Part shown: one piece after another, positions 17,887 to 26,063 of the stretch
Position numbering within the stretch: position 1 is the first letter of the stretch
Layout of the letters: each line of letters begins with the position of its first letter
Made by a program: the position numbers and the translations under genes
DNA from: Nocardiopsis alba DSM 43377
GTDB taxonomy: Bacteria > Actinomycetota > Actinomycetes > Streptosporangiales > Streptosporangiaceae
Direction of reading: 5' to 3'
NCBI RefSeq assembly: GCF_000341225.1
Contig: NZ_ANAC01000012.1
Span: forward strand, 412,434 to 476,433
Length of the DNA stretch: 64,000 nucleotides
The notes under the pieces: model-generated
The model's input: only the letters and a program-made list of their open reading frames with translations
The model's database searches: none
What the model was told of the DNA's origin: nothing

Positions 17887-19902
17887 CTACTCCCGACGCA
17901 CCCGATACAGACCATCGATCTCCTCGGAGAACGCCCTCAACACAGCCTCACGCCGCAACTCACCCGAAGGCCGCACCAACCCCGACTGCACCGTGAACTC
18001 CTCCGCCAACACATGGAACGACCGCACCGCCAAATGCCGCGGCACACTCCGATTGGCCTCGTACACCAACCCCTGCACCTCACGAAGCAGATCACGATCC
18101 CCCGCGACCTCCTCCGGCGCCATCGACAACGGCCGACCATTCACCAAACGCCAATACTCCAACTGATCACGCACCAACGTCACCAGAGCACTCGCGAACG
18201 GCCGCCCCTCCACGATCACCAACACCTGACTGATCAACGGATGAGCCCGCAACCGAGCCTCGAACCCCGCCACCAACTCGGCGTCCTCACCCGAAACACC
18301 GGAAGAACCCTCCTCCTCCGGCTCCTCCACACCCGACTCCACGACCCCGGACCCGGCACCCTCACCCTCGGCAACCGCCCCCAGAACCGCCAACGCACGA
18401 CGAGCCTCCTCGGCCCCCCGCCCCTCGACCGGACCCCCCGAAGACCCCTCAGAACCCTCCACCTCAACGACCCCAGAAACCCCCGAAGACGCCACAAAAC
18501 GCCCAGGAACCTCCAACGCCGACGCCTGAGGCCTCACACGCCCCGACACCCGAACAAAACCCTCATCATCCACCTCGGCCGCCACACCCGTGGCCAACCA
18601 CCCATCACGAAACGCCGCCCGCGTCCCCTCCACATCCGCCCAATAACCCAAGAACACCGCACCACCACGCAAGAACAACTCACCCTCACGCGACACCCAC
18701 GGCTCCCGGCCCTCCACCACACGACCCACAGAACCCGCCACACGATCACCCACAGCGTTCGCGGCCACCACACCACCCGCCTCGGCGACCCCGTACACCT
18801 GCATCAACGGAACACCCAAACCGTTGAAATACGAATCCAGACGCTCCGACAACCCCCCACCCCAACACACCGCCACATGCACACGACCACCCAACGCCTC
18901 CCGCACCTTCGCGAAAGACCAATCGTGCATCGACCGCGACAACCGGGCCCAAGCACCCTTCTTCTTGTTCTGATCGAACTGCACCGCCGCGTCCACCGCC
19001 GCGTTGAACGCCCCCACCGAATTCCAGTCCGTCGCATGCGCGGTCGACCGCTCCGCACCATGCACACGCTCGAAGAACCCCGACGTCCCCACCAACACCG
19101 TCGGCCGGAACCTCAACAACTCACGACGCAACCCACCAGGCCGAGCCACACCCGCCCGCACCCGACCGGCCACACACGCCACCAACATCGCCAGACCCGA
19201 GAACTCCGACAGCGGCATATCCACCACCGCACTCGCCTTACCCTCGGGCAACTCCGACAACCGCGGCCACAACCGATCCACCACATCCGCCGCCGACGAC
19301 AACAACGCACCATGCGAGAGCACCACACCCCGCATCGTCCGCGACACCGTACTCATCGGATACAGCACCACCGCCGGATCCTCCGCCACCACCGCATCAC
19401 GACGGAACCGCACAGCCGAAGCGTCCATATACGCCCCCAGGCTCGCCACCTCCGGCAAACCCTCCGAAAAACGCCAGACCCTCCCCAGATCTGACATCTC
19501 CCGCTGCAACCCCACCACCACACGATGAGCACGCTCACCCGACACCACAGCAGCCGCCGGACGCGTATGCCGCACCACATACGCCAACCGCTCCGACGAC
19601 GCCACCACCGGAACCGGCACCAACACAGCACGCACCGACCACACCGCGTACGCCAAACGCACCCAGTCATGCCCCTGTGGCAACACCGACAAGACCCGGT
19701 CGCCCTCACCCACACCCGCCGCGACCAAACCCTTGGCCAACGACGTCACCTCGGTCGCGAACTCCCCCGCCGTCAACCGCTCCCAACGCTCCTCCCGGAA
19801 CACCGAGAACACCTGCGCATGCGCGTCAGAGGTCGCCACGTCATAGATCTGGTCACTCAGCCCGGACTGCTCCCGAGCCACCGAACCGGGGGTCTCGCCC
19901 AT
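17887..19902 (-). CDS. AMP-dependent acyl-CoA ligase-like protein with degraded motifs
   Basis: 671 residues from ATG 19902 (MGETPGSVARE); an ATG at 19950 is in frame. The whole fold of a long-chain acyl-CoA ligase can be followed: FREERWERLTAGEFATEVTSLAKGLVAAGVGEGDRV, VGTSGFFERVH, VHVAVCWGGGLSERLDSYFNGLG, MQVYGVAEAGGVV, GELFLRGGAVFLGYW, and the C-terminal QVLVIVEGRPFASALVTL. But the P-loop motif (normally YTSGTTGxPKG) reads LYPMSTVSRTMRGV, the TGD motif reads ATGVAAE, and the segment after GR has an acidic, Gly/Ser-rich insertion of about 80 residues (around 465-560). ATP binding is doubtful; perhaps a pseudoenzyme. It lies 140 bases downstream of the drug exporter on the same strand. Confidence 0.78.
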   Translation of the reverse strand: MGETPGSVAREQSGLSDQIYDVATSDAHAQVFSVFREERWERLTAGEFATEVTSLAKGLVAAGVGEGDRVLSVLPQGHDWVRLAYAVWSVRAVLVPVPVVASSERLAYVVRHTRPAAAVVSGERAHRVVVGLQREMSDLGRVWRFSEGLPEVASLGAYMDASAVRFRRDAVVAEDPAVVLYPMSTVSRTMRGVVLSHGALLSSAADVVDRLWPRLSELPEGKASAVVDMPLSEFSGLAMLVACVAGRVRAGVARPGGLRRELLRFRPTVLVGTSGFFERVHGAERSTAHATDWNSVGAFNAAVDAAVQFDQNKKKGAWARLSRSMHDWSFAKVREALGGRVHVAVCWGGGLSERLDSYFNGLGVPLMQVYGVAEAGGVVAANAVGDRVAGSVGRVVEGREPWVSREGELFLRGGAVFLGYWADVEGTRAAFRDGWLATGVAAEVDDEGFVRVSGRVRPQASALEVPGRFVASSGVSGVVEVEGSEGSSGGPVEGRGAEEARRALAVLGAVAEGEGAGSGVVESGVEEPEEEGSSGVSGEDAELVAGFEARLRAHPLISQVLVIVEGRPFASALVTLVRDQLEYWRLVNGRPLSMAPEEVAGDRDLLREVQGLVYEANRSVPRHLAVRSFHVLAEEFTVQSGLVRPSGELRREAVLRAFSEEIDGLYRVRRE

Positions 19903-20042
19903 ATCCCACTCATCCTCTGCCACATCAGAAGACGGGCCACACGAAACCAACCCGCCTCAATCGGGGAATTAGAGCCCTACTGTGCCCACTTCACCACCGA
20001 ACGGCAACCTCAGAACCCCAGCACAACCCACAACGACCACAC

Positions 20043-21299
20043 TCACACCACCCTCACCCGAGAACCCCACACGAACGCCCCCAACGACAACACCGCCACC
20101 GACGCCATCACCACCGCCATACTCACCAACGACGCCTCACCCGACGGAGTCAACCCCGCCAAAGCCGCCACCGAACCACCCAACGCGAACTGCAACGACC
20201 CCATCAACGCCGAAGCCGTACCCGCCACCGACGCCGGCTGACCGTCCAACGCCGTCACCGTCGCGTTCGGCATGATGAAACCGACACTGAACATCATCAA
20301 CGCCAACAACGCCGACACCGACCACAACTGCGCCACCCCGGCCAACGCCACCACCAACAACGCCACCACCGAGAACAACGCCACCGACAAACCGGCCGCC
20401 AACCGCCGCCGCGTATCCACACGACCCACCAACAGACCATTGCCCTGCGTCCCCAACATCGACGCCAGAGCGTTCACCGCGAACAACCACCCGTACGTCT
20501 GCGGCGACACCCCGAACTCGTTCTGCGAAACGAACGAGAACGCCGACACATACGTGAACAACATCCCGAAACTCAACCCCAGCGACAACACCGGCCCCAT
20601 GAACCGCCGATCCCGCACCAGAGAACCCACCGTCGCCAACAACACCCGCGGCCCCTGCGCCCGCCGAGCCTCCACCGGCAACGACTCCGGCAACCACAAC
20701 GCCACCAACACCAGGCTCAACGCCGACATCGCCGCCAACACCCAGAAACTCAACTGCCAGGGACCCACCAACAACAACTGGGCACCCACCAGCGGAGCCA
20801 ACAACGGCGCCAACATCATCACCAACGCCAGACGCGAGAAGAACCGCACCGCGTCATCACCCTGGAACATGTCCCGCACCACGGCCCGCGCGATCACCGC
20901 ACCCGCGGCACCCGCCACACCCTGAACGAACCGCAACACGATGAACGCCGTCACGTCCGGCACGAACACGCACAACACCGACGTCACCGTGAACAACGAG
21001 ACGCCCACCAACAACGGACGCCGACGACCCCACGCGTCGCTCATCGGCCCGATCACCAACTGGCCCACCGCCAGCCCCAACATGATCGCCGTCAGCGTCA
21101 ACCCGATCTGCGCCTCAGAGGCCCCCAACTCCTCGGTGATCTGAGGGAAGGCCGGCAGATACATATCGGTCGCCAACGGACCGGTCGCCGTCAACACACC
21201 CAGGACCAGCACCAACAACGCGATCGCACCACGCGAACGTGGCGGCCTGAGAACCGCCGCCCCTTCGGGAACGGCGGTGGGGGAGGACGAGGAAGACAC
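20043..21299 (-). CDS. Bcr/CflA-family MFS drug exporter
   Basis: 418 residues, about 12 transmembrane helices. Typical Bcr/CflA features: GPLATDMYLPAFPQI in helix 1 (TDMYLPAxP is a family hallmark), PMSDAWGRRRPLLVGV (loop 2-3 MFS motif), RFVQGVAGAAGAVIARAVVRDM (motif in helix 4-5) and LAPLLAPLVGAQLL. It should export small drugs by proton antiport. A poly-Ser N-terminus precedes the first helix. No regulator is adjacent; the DUF3037/HipA pair lies upstream on the same strand with a gap of 147 bases. Confidence 0.92.
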   Translation of the reverse strand: MSSSSSPTAVPEGAAVLRPPRSRGAIALLVLVLGVLTATGPLATDMYLPAFPQITEELGASEAQIGLTLTAIMLGLAVGQLVIGPMSDAWGRRRPLLVGVSLFTVTSVLCVFVPDVTAFIVLRFVQGVAGAAGAVIARAVVRDMFQGDDAVRFFSRLALVMMLAPLLAPLVGAQLLLVGPWQLSFWVLAAMSALSLVLVALWLPESLPVEARRAQGPRVLLATVGSLVRDRRFMGPVLSLGLSFGMLFTYVSAFSFVSQNEFGVSPQTYGWLFAVNALASMLGTQGNGLLVGRVDTRRRLAAGLSVALFSVVALLVVALAGVAQLWSVSALLALMMFSVGFIMPNATVTALDGQPASVAGTASALMGSLQFALGGSVAALAGLTPSGEASLVSMAVVMASVAVLSLGAFVWGSRVRVV

Positions 21300-21446
21300 A
21301 GGGACTCCAGTTCATCGAACGAGGACGAGGTAGGGGAAAGCACACCCGAAGGCGCACAACACTCCATACCAACACCAGGCCGACGAGAATCGCTCCCCGC
21401 CCCCGCGAACCGAAACCTGTGACCTCCCTTACGTCCACCCCCCGGA

Positions 21447-21881
21447 TCAACGCACCAGACGATCCAACAACCGCTCCACCTCGGCCTCCGGATCCTCCGT
21501 CAACCCCCCGTGGATCTCGCCCGCACGCACGATCGTGCTCCGCGGAGCCGTCAACCACCGGAACCGCTGCCCCGGCCGCTCACGACCGGCCGCACCCGCC
21601 TCATCACCACCGCGGCACATCATCTCCACCGCCTCCAGGGCCCGACGCACCCCCACCAGGTCCACACCCTCGTCCAACGCCAACAGACGACCCTCGTCCA
21701 ACGCCGAACGAGCCGCCAGGAACGCCCTCTCCTGGCAGTAGACGATCACCCCCGCGTTGACACACTCACCACGCTCCACACACGGCACCACACGCAACAG
21801 GGCGTACTCGAACACGGCACGATCGCGTTCCACACCCACACGCCCGGTGGTCACCGTCCCACTGGGGTAACGCTCACTCAC
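21447..21881 (-). CDS. DUF3037-family protein
   Basis: 144 residues. FEYALLRVVPCVERGECVNAGVIVYCQERAFLAARSALDEGRLLAL is the core of DUF3037, followed by RFRWLTAPRSTIVRAGEIHGGLTEDPEAEVERLLDRLV. Function unknown. It overlaps the HipA-like kinase gene by four bases (ATGA), so the two are translated together; as I recall, this pairing is common in bacteria and suggests a functional couple, possibly kinase plus partner or target-recognition subunit. Confidence 0.85.
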   Translation of the reverse strand: MSERYPSGTVTTGRVGVERDRAVFEYALLRVVPCVERGECVNAGVIVYCQERAFLAARSALDEGRLLALDEGVDLVGVRRALEAVEMMCRGGDEAGAAGRERPGQRFRWLTAPRSTIVRAGEIHGGLTEDPEAEVERLLDRLVR

Positions 21882-22651
21882 GAGGACACCTCCGGAAGCC
21901 AGGAACGATCGGCCATACGAGCCGACAGATGACGCACGTAGGCCTCACGGACCTCCTCGGCCGAGTCGAACCCCGGCTCGTCCACCAGCCACACCTCGGG
22001 CACCGCGGCCACCACACGACGCAACAGGACCTCGTCCACCACCGGGGCCAGCACGGCGTCCGCCGCGGCCACATCCGGCCGCACCCCCGACAACACGTGA
22101 TCGGAGGCGTCATAGGGACGGGAGACGAACCGGTCGGCGTTGGCCCACGAGTGATGGAAGATCAACGAGGCGCCATGGTCGATCAGGTAGGGCGCACCGT
22201 GCCACATCAACATGTTCGGGTTGCGCCAGGAACGGTCCACGTTCCCGATCAGGGCGTCGAACCACAGCACCCGCCCCGCCAGGTCCCGATCGACCTCGAA
22301 GACCAGCGGATCGAAGCCCAACGACCCCGGCAGGAAGTCCATCCCCAGGTTCAACCCGTCACTGGCCTTGAGCAGCTCCTGGACCTCCGGGTCGGGCTCA
22401 CCGCGACCGATGACCGCGTCGAACTCCACCAGCGCAAGCTCGGGCACCGGCAATCCCAGGGCTCGACCCAGCTCACCGGCGACGACCTCCGCGATCAGGG
22501 TCTTACGCCCCTGTCCGGCCCCGATGAACTTGACCACGTACATTCCCAGGTCGTCGGCCTCGACCAACCCCGGGAGCGAACCTCCTTCGCGCAACGGCAC
22601 CACGTACCGCGTCGCGATCACTTTCTTCAGCACGCCGGCCAGCATAGACAC
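21878..22651 (-). CDS. HipA-like kinase
   Basis: 257 residues (ATG 22651 or 22645). Kinase features: LGMYVVKFIGAGQGRKTLIAEVVAGELGRALGLPVPELALVEFD (Lys-containing strand and following helix), RVLWFDALIGNVDRSWRNPNMLM (catalytic Asp/Asn-type DxxxxNxDR loop), PYLIDHGASLIFHH (metal Asp). This is the single-domain HipA-like family, which lacks the N-terminal couple domain of E. coli HipA. HipA proteins phosphorylate tRNA synthetases and others and cause dormancy, but no HipB-type antitoxin is seen; DUF3037 follows instead. About 300 bases upstream lies structured element A. Codon usage here begins to lose the strong C/A skew seen further left. Confidence 0.87.
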   Translation of the reverse strand: MSMLAGVLKKVIATRYVVPLREGGSLPGLVEADDLGMYVVKFIGAGQGRKTLIAEVVAGELGRALGLPVPELALVEFDAVIGRGEPDPEVQELLKASDGLNLGMDFLPGSLGFDPLVFEVDRDLAGRVLWFDALIGNVDRSWRNPNMLMWHGAPYLIDHGASLIFHHSWANADRFVSRPYDASDHVLSGVRPDVAAADAVLAPVVDEVLLRRVVAAVPEVWLVDEPGFDSAEEVREAYVRHLSARMADRSWLPEVSS

Positions 22652-22885
22652 CGATGACCCAAGGCGGGACCGACCGCGATGTCGCGCACCCCACGGCGCT
22701 TCGAACCCGCACCGCCGAGTGCGCTTTCGAGTCCGGGAGGAGACGAGGCGTTCAGTCCTTCTCTACGCGATCGGTCGCACGCACCCACGCCGTCACCGGA
22801 GAGCACCCCTCCAGAGGTCTCCAACACACCCCTGAACACGTTCTAGATATGGCCCCGAAGGGCCGCGACACGCCGAGGGTCCTTC

Positions 22886-23005
22886 AGGGAGGGGTTTATA
22901 GGGGTGCGGCGTAGCCGCGCGATCTTCTTTTTCTGGAGTGCTTTTCATAGAAAAGCCGCACCACCTTGACGACGTAGATTTATATGCTGGAACGCGTTCC
23001 ATGGC
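22886..23005. repeat. Structured intergenic element, copy A
   Basis: A 120-base element between 10-bp direct repeats AGGGTCCTTC (22876-22885 and 23006-23015). On the + strand, in order: hairpin 1 GCGGC-GTA-GCCGC (22906-22918), a T-rich stretch, hairpin 2 GCTTTTC-ATA-GAAAAGC (22940-22956, perfect 7-bp stem), a 22-nt box 22961-22982 containing CACCTTGACGACGTAGATTT, and a 12-bp palindrome GGAACGCGTTCC (22989-23000). The box and hairpin 1 recur at 52.47-52.54 kb. Read on the minus strand, TATAAAT just before CTACGTCGTC looks like a -10 box, so a small leftward RNA is possible. Not matched to any class I know. Confidence 0.65.
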
Positions 23006-23090
23006 AGGGTCCTTCGAAGATCTTCACCGTCTTCCCGCCGATCTCCCCCGGGAAAGAGGGCGTCTCCTCCGCCCGACCGGGCCCGCTCCC

Positions 23091-23801
23091 CTAGACGTTG
23101 TCCTCCGGGAGCTCCTCCCAGCCCTCCTCCCCCTGCGGATCCTCTCCCGGACCCGGCAGGGACGGCACCGGGGTGGGCTCCCCCTCCTCGTCCCCCGGCG
23201 ACGGCTCCTCCTGCGCCGGTTCGGACCGCTCCTCCCCCGGTTGCTCCTCGGGGGTGCTCTCAGGCTGGGGGAACTGCAACATCCACAGGTACAGAAGGAA
23301 CATCGACACCAGCAGCAGGGCCAGCAGCGCGCCCAGGGCGCCGATCAACCACCAGTTGGCCTCGCCCCGGGCCACCTTGCTGTCACGTCCGTCACCGCGC
23401 ACGCTCCATCGCACGGCGGAGGCGCCCCGCTCCCCCGCCCAGTGCGGCATCACCACGGGACCGCTGCGCACCGCCGGACCGCCGCCTCCGGCCCTCTCCA
23501 ACAGCACCCCGGCGTCGGGGCCGTCCTCGGTGTGGGGCCGCGCCACCCACAGAGCCGAACGGCCGCTGATGCGCGCGGCCACCACGTCGTCGTCCTCCTC
23601 CACCACCCGGGCGAACCGCTCACGGGTGGGCTCGTCGATCGCGGCGGCGTCGTTGAGCATCGCCACGCTCACGAGCTCTCCCGAACCGTCCCGACCCAGG
23701 TAGACCACGCCCAGGCGCGACTCGCGCAGTCTCCCCAACAGCCGGTACTCCCCCAGCTGCCGCGGATCCCCCTCACGCAGCCCCATCGTGGGCACCGACA
23801 T
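23091..23801 (-). CDS. Membrane protein with a degenerate Ser/Thr-kinase N-lobe
   Basis: 236 residues from ATG 23801 (ATG 23786 possible). Residues about 10-100 follow the N-lobe of an actinobacterial PknB-like kinase: GDPRQLGEYRLLGRLRESRLGVVYLGRDGSGELVSVAML, then ERFARVVEEDDDVV and ALWVARPHTEDGP. The glycine loop (normally GxGGMG) reads RESRLG and the ATP-anchoring Lys is absent (SVAML in place of AVKxL); the catalytic C-lobe is missing altogether. A linker, one transmembrane helix (about 150-172, WWLIGALGALLALLLV) and an acidic Pro/Glu-rich tail follow. It is therefore a truncated pseudokinase with a new membrane-anchored tail. It is divergent from the MoxR operon, with about 150 bases between starts. 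Confidence 0.75.
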   Translation of the reverse strand: MSVPTMGLREGDPRQLGEYRLLGRLRESRLGVVYLGRDGSGELVSVAMLNDAAAIDEPTRERFARVVEEDDDVVAARISGRSALWVARPHTEDGPDAGVLLERAGGGGPAVRSGPVVMPHWAGERGASAVRWSVRGDGRDSKVARGEANWWLIGALGALLALLLVSMFLLYLWMLQFPQPESTPEEQPGEERSEPAQEEPSPGDEEGEPTPVPSLPGPGEDPQGEEGWEELPEDNV

Positions 23802-23952
23802 CCGTCTCCCCCTTCGCCGCGAACGCCCTGACCCACCACCCGTGCCGGAAACCGGAACAACGGGGCCGGAACAGGTAGTGTCGCCACAGGTGATCCACAA
23901 CCTACTCCTACCGGTGCCCGAGGACGGAGCACCCAGTCTGGGAAGGCGGGCC

Positions 23953-25017
23953 ATGGCAGAAACCTCACCCGGGAACGGTTCCCCCACTCCGAGCCCCGAG
24001 AGTGCCCCGGGGGAACCGACCCGTCTGCTGCGCGCGGCGCTGCACGAGGTCTCCACCGTCATCGTCGGCCAGGAGCGCATGGTAGAGCGCTCCCTGATCG
24101 CCCTGGTGGCCCGAGGACACTGTCTCATCGAGGGGGTCCCCGGCATCGCCAAGACACTGGCCGTGTCCACACTGGCCAAGGTCACCGGTGGTTCCTTCAC
24201 CCGGATCCAGTTCACCCCCGATCTGGTCCCCTCCGACATCGTGGGCACGCGCATCTATCACCCCTCCACGGAGCGGTTCGACGTCGAGCTCGGTCCCGTG
24301 TTCGCCAACTTCGTCCTGGCCGACGAGATCAACCGGGCCCCGGCCAAGGTGCAGTCGGCGCTGTTGGAGGTCATGGCCGAACGGCAGGTCTCCATCGGCG
24401 GCACCACCCACCCCCTGCCCGCCCCCTTCATCGTCATCGCCACGCAGAACCCGGTGGAGTCCGAGGGCGTCTACCCCCTTCCCGAGGCCCAGCGCGACCG
24501 TTTCCTGATGAAGGTCGACGTGAACCACCCCAAGGCGCACGAGGAGATGGAGATCCTGCGGCGGATGAGCACGGAGCCGCCCACCGCCCACCAGGTGCTG
24601 GATCCGGTGACCCTGGGCGAGCTCCAGGCCGACGCCGAGCGGGTGCACGTCCACCAGCTCATCGCCGACTACGTGGTCCGGCTGGTCATGGCCACCCGCG
24701 AGCCCGAGAACCACCAGATGCCCGATCTGCGCCAGGCCTTGGAGGTGGGGGCCAGCCCTCGCGCCACGCTGGGGCTGGTCGCCTCGGCCCGCGCCCTGGC
24801 GCTGCTGCGCGGGCGCGACTACGTCCTGCCCGACGACGTGCGCGTGCTCGCCCACGACGTCATCGCCCACCGTCTGGTCCTGACCTTCGACGCGCTGGCC
24901 GACGGGATCACCCCGGGGCAGGTGGTCGATCGGATCCTGTCCACCGTTCCGGCGCCCAGGGTGATCTGGGACGAGCCGCCCAGCGGAGAGACCGCCTCCT
25001 TCGCCGCGCGGAGGTGA
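23953..25017 (+). CDS. MoxR-family AAA+ ATPase
   Basis: 354 residues from ATG 23953. AAA+ motifs: LIEGVPGIAKT (Walker A), NFVLADEINRAPAKVQSALLEVMAERQVSIGG (Walker B and following), FIVIATQNPVESEGVYPLPEAQRDRFLM (sensor 1 and Arg finger region) and SPRATLGLVASARALALLRGRDYVLPDDV (sensor 2). MoxR ATPases act as chaperones that mature metal enzymes or envelope complexes, together with VWA-domain proteins. The following DUF58 and VWA genes (gaps of 7 and 70 bases) form the classic operon with it. Confidence 0.95.
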   Translation: MAETSPGNGSPTPSPESAPGEPTRLLRAALHEVSTVIVGQERMVERSLIALVARGHCLIEGVPGIAKTLAVSTLAKVTGGSFTRIQFTPDLVPSDIVGTRIYHPSTERFDVELGPVFANFVLADEINRAPAKVQSALLEVMAERQVSIGGTTHPLPAPFIVIATQNPVESEGVYPLPEAQRDRFLMKVDVNHPKAHEEMEILRRMSTEPPTAHQVLDPVTLGELQADAERVHVHQLIADYVVRLVMATREPENHQMPDLRQALEVGASPRATLGLVASARALALLRGRDYVLPDDVRVLAHDVIAHRLVLTFDALADGITPGQVVDRILSTVPAPRVIWDEPPSGETASFAARR

Positions 25018-25024
25018 CCGGTCC

Positions 25025-25993
25025 ATGAACACTCCCGCCATCGGCACCGACCCTCGGTTGCGTGCCGCGCTGCGCCGTCTGGACCTGCGTATCGTGCACC
25101 GGCTGGACGGGCTGTTGCACGGTGAGCATCTGGGGTTGCGGTTGGGGCCCGGTTCGGAGGCGGCCGAGGCGCGTCTGTACCAGCCGGGCGAGGACGACGT
25201 ACGGCACATGGACTGGGCCGTGACGGCGCGCACCGACACCCCGCACGTGCGCGATCTGGTCGCCGACCGGGAGTTGGAGAGCTGGACCCTGTTGGACCTG
25301 TCCCCTCGAATGGACTTCGGTACCGGCCTGTACTCCAAGCGCGACGTGGCGGTGGGGGCCCTGGTGGCGGCGAACCTGCTGACGCAGCGGGTGGGCGACC
25401 GTTTCGGCGCGCACTTCCTGCATCAGGGGCGGGTGCGCCGGTGGCCGGCCCGGTCCGGCAAGGAGGCCCTGCTGGGGTTGTTGGCGACGGTAGCGGCCGC
25501 GCCCACGGGTGACGAGAACGTCCCGTCGGCGGACGGGGCGACGTTGGCCGACGCGATCGACGATCTGGTGCGTACGCGTCGTCGGCGTGGTCTGCGCGTG
25601 GTCGTCTCGGACTTTCTGGACACTCCGGCCTTCGGGGGCACGGTCCCCTGGGAGCGGCCGTTGCGCATGTTGGCCGCGCGCCACCAGGTGTTGGTGGTGG
25701 AGGTGGTGGATCCGCGTGAGTTGGACGTGCCCGAGGTGGGCGACGTGGCTCTGCGGGATCCCTCCAGTGGGCGGGTGCGCGACGTACGGCTGACCCGTGC
25801 GGTGCGGGAGCGTTATCGTCGGGCGGCGGCGGAGCAGCGGGCGACGATCCGTTCGGCTCTGCGTCGTTGCGGCGTCCAGCATCTGGTGTTGCGGACCGAC
25901 CGTGACTGGGTACTGGACATCGCGCGGTTCGTGGTCGATCAGCGTCGGACCGCGCATCACATGGCCCGTCACACTCCGGGGGCGCCCCGGTGA
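25025..25993 (+). CDS. DUF58-domain protein of the MoxR operon
   Basis: 322 residues. The DUF58 signature ARLYQPGEDDVRHMDWAVTARTD lies near residues 50-72, and LLDLSPRMDFGTG is the VWA-like strand where aspartates could bind metal. VVVSDFLDTPAF and VLVVEVVDPRELDVPEVGDV follow. DUF58 proteins are thought to be VWA-like client adaptors of MoxR. It has no membrane segments. Start ATG 25025, seven bases after the moxR stop. Confidence 0.93.
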   Translation: MNTPAIGTDPRLRAALRRLDLRIVHRLDGLLHGEHLGLRLGPGSEAAEARLYQPGEDDVRHMDWAVTARTDTPHVRDLVADRELESWTLLDLSPRMDFGTGLYSKRDVAVGALVAANLLTQRVGDRFGAHFLHQGRVRRWPARSGKEALLGLLATVAAAPTGDENVPSADGATLADAIDDLVRTRRRRGLRVVVSDFLDTPAFGGTVPWERPLRMLAARHQVLVVEVVDPRELDVPEVGDVALRDPSSGRVRDVRLTRAVRERYRRAAAEQRATIRSALRRCGVQHLVLRTDRDWVLDIARFVVDQRRTAHHMARHTPGAPR

Positions 25994-26063
25994 GACGGAG
26001 TCGTCAGGACCAGGCGTGGGAGGGCCCCGCGCATTCGACGCCCATGGGGGAGGCGAGGCCGTC

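Larger units (their letters stand above)
1..22650. other. Region with extreme + strand C/A skew
   Basis: The + strand is far richer in C than G regardless of gene direction: a 60-base sample at 9601-9660 (plus-strand gene) has 26 C and 12 G, one at 11521-11580 (minus-strand gene) has 29 C and 11 G. At 22321-22380 (HipA, minus) it is 24 to 14 and at 22441-22500 25 to 19; in moxR at 24241-24300 it is 22 to 19, and at 26341-26400 18 C to 24 G. Plus-strand genes therefore use C-ending codons and proteins rich in His, Thr and Pro; minus-strand genes use G-ending codons. Confidence 0.85.

Noticed and set aside
22886..23005. Element A as a short protein gene on the minus strand (MKSTPEKEDRAATPH and on)
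   Set aside because: The box is read in different frames in the best open frames of copies A and B, and the peptides diverge at once after it; structure is the shared feature.
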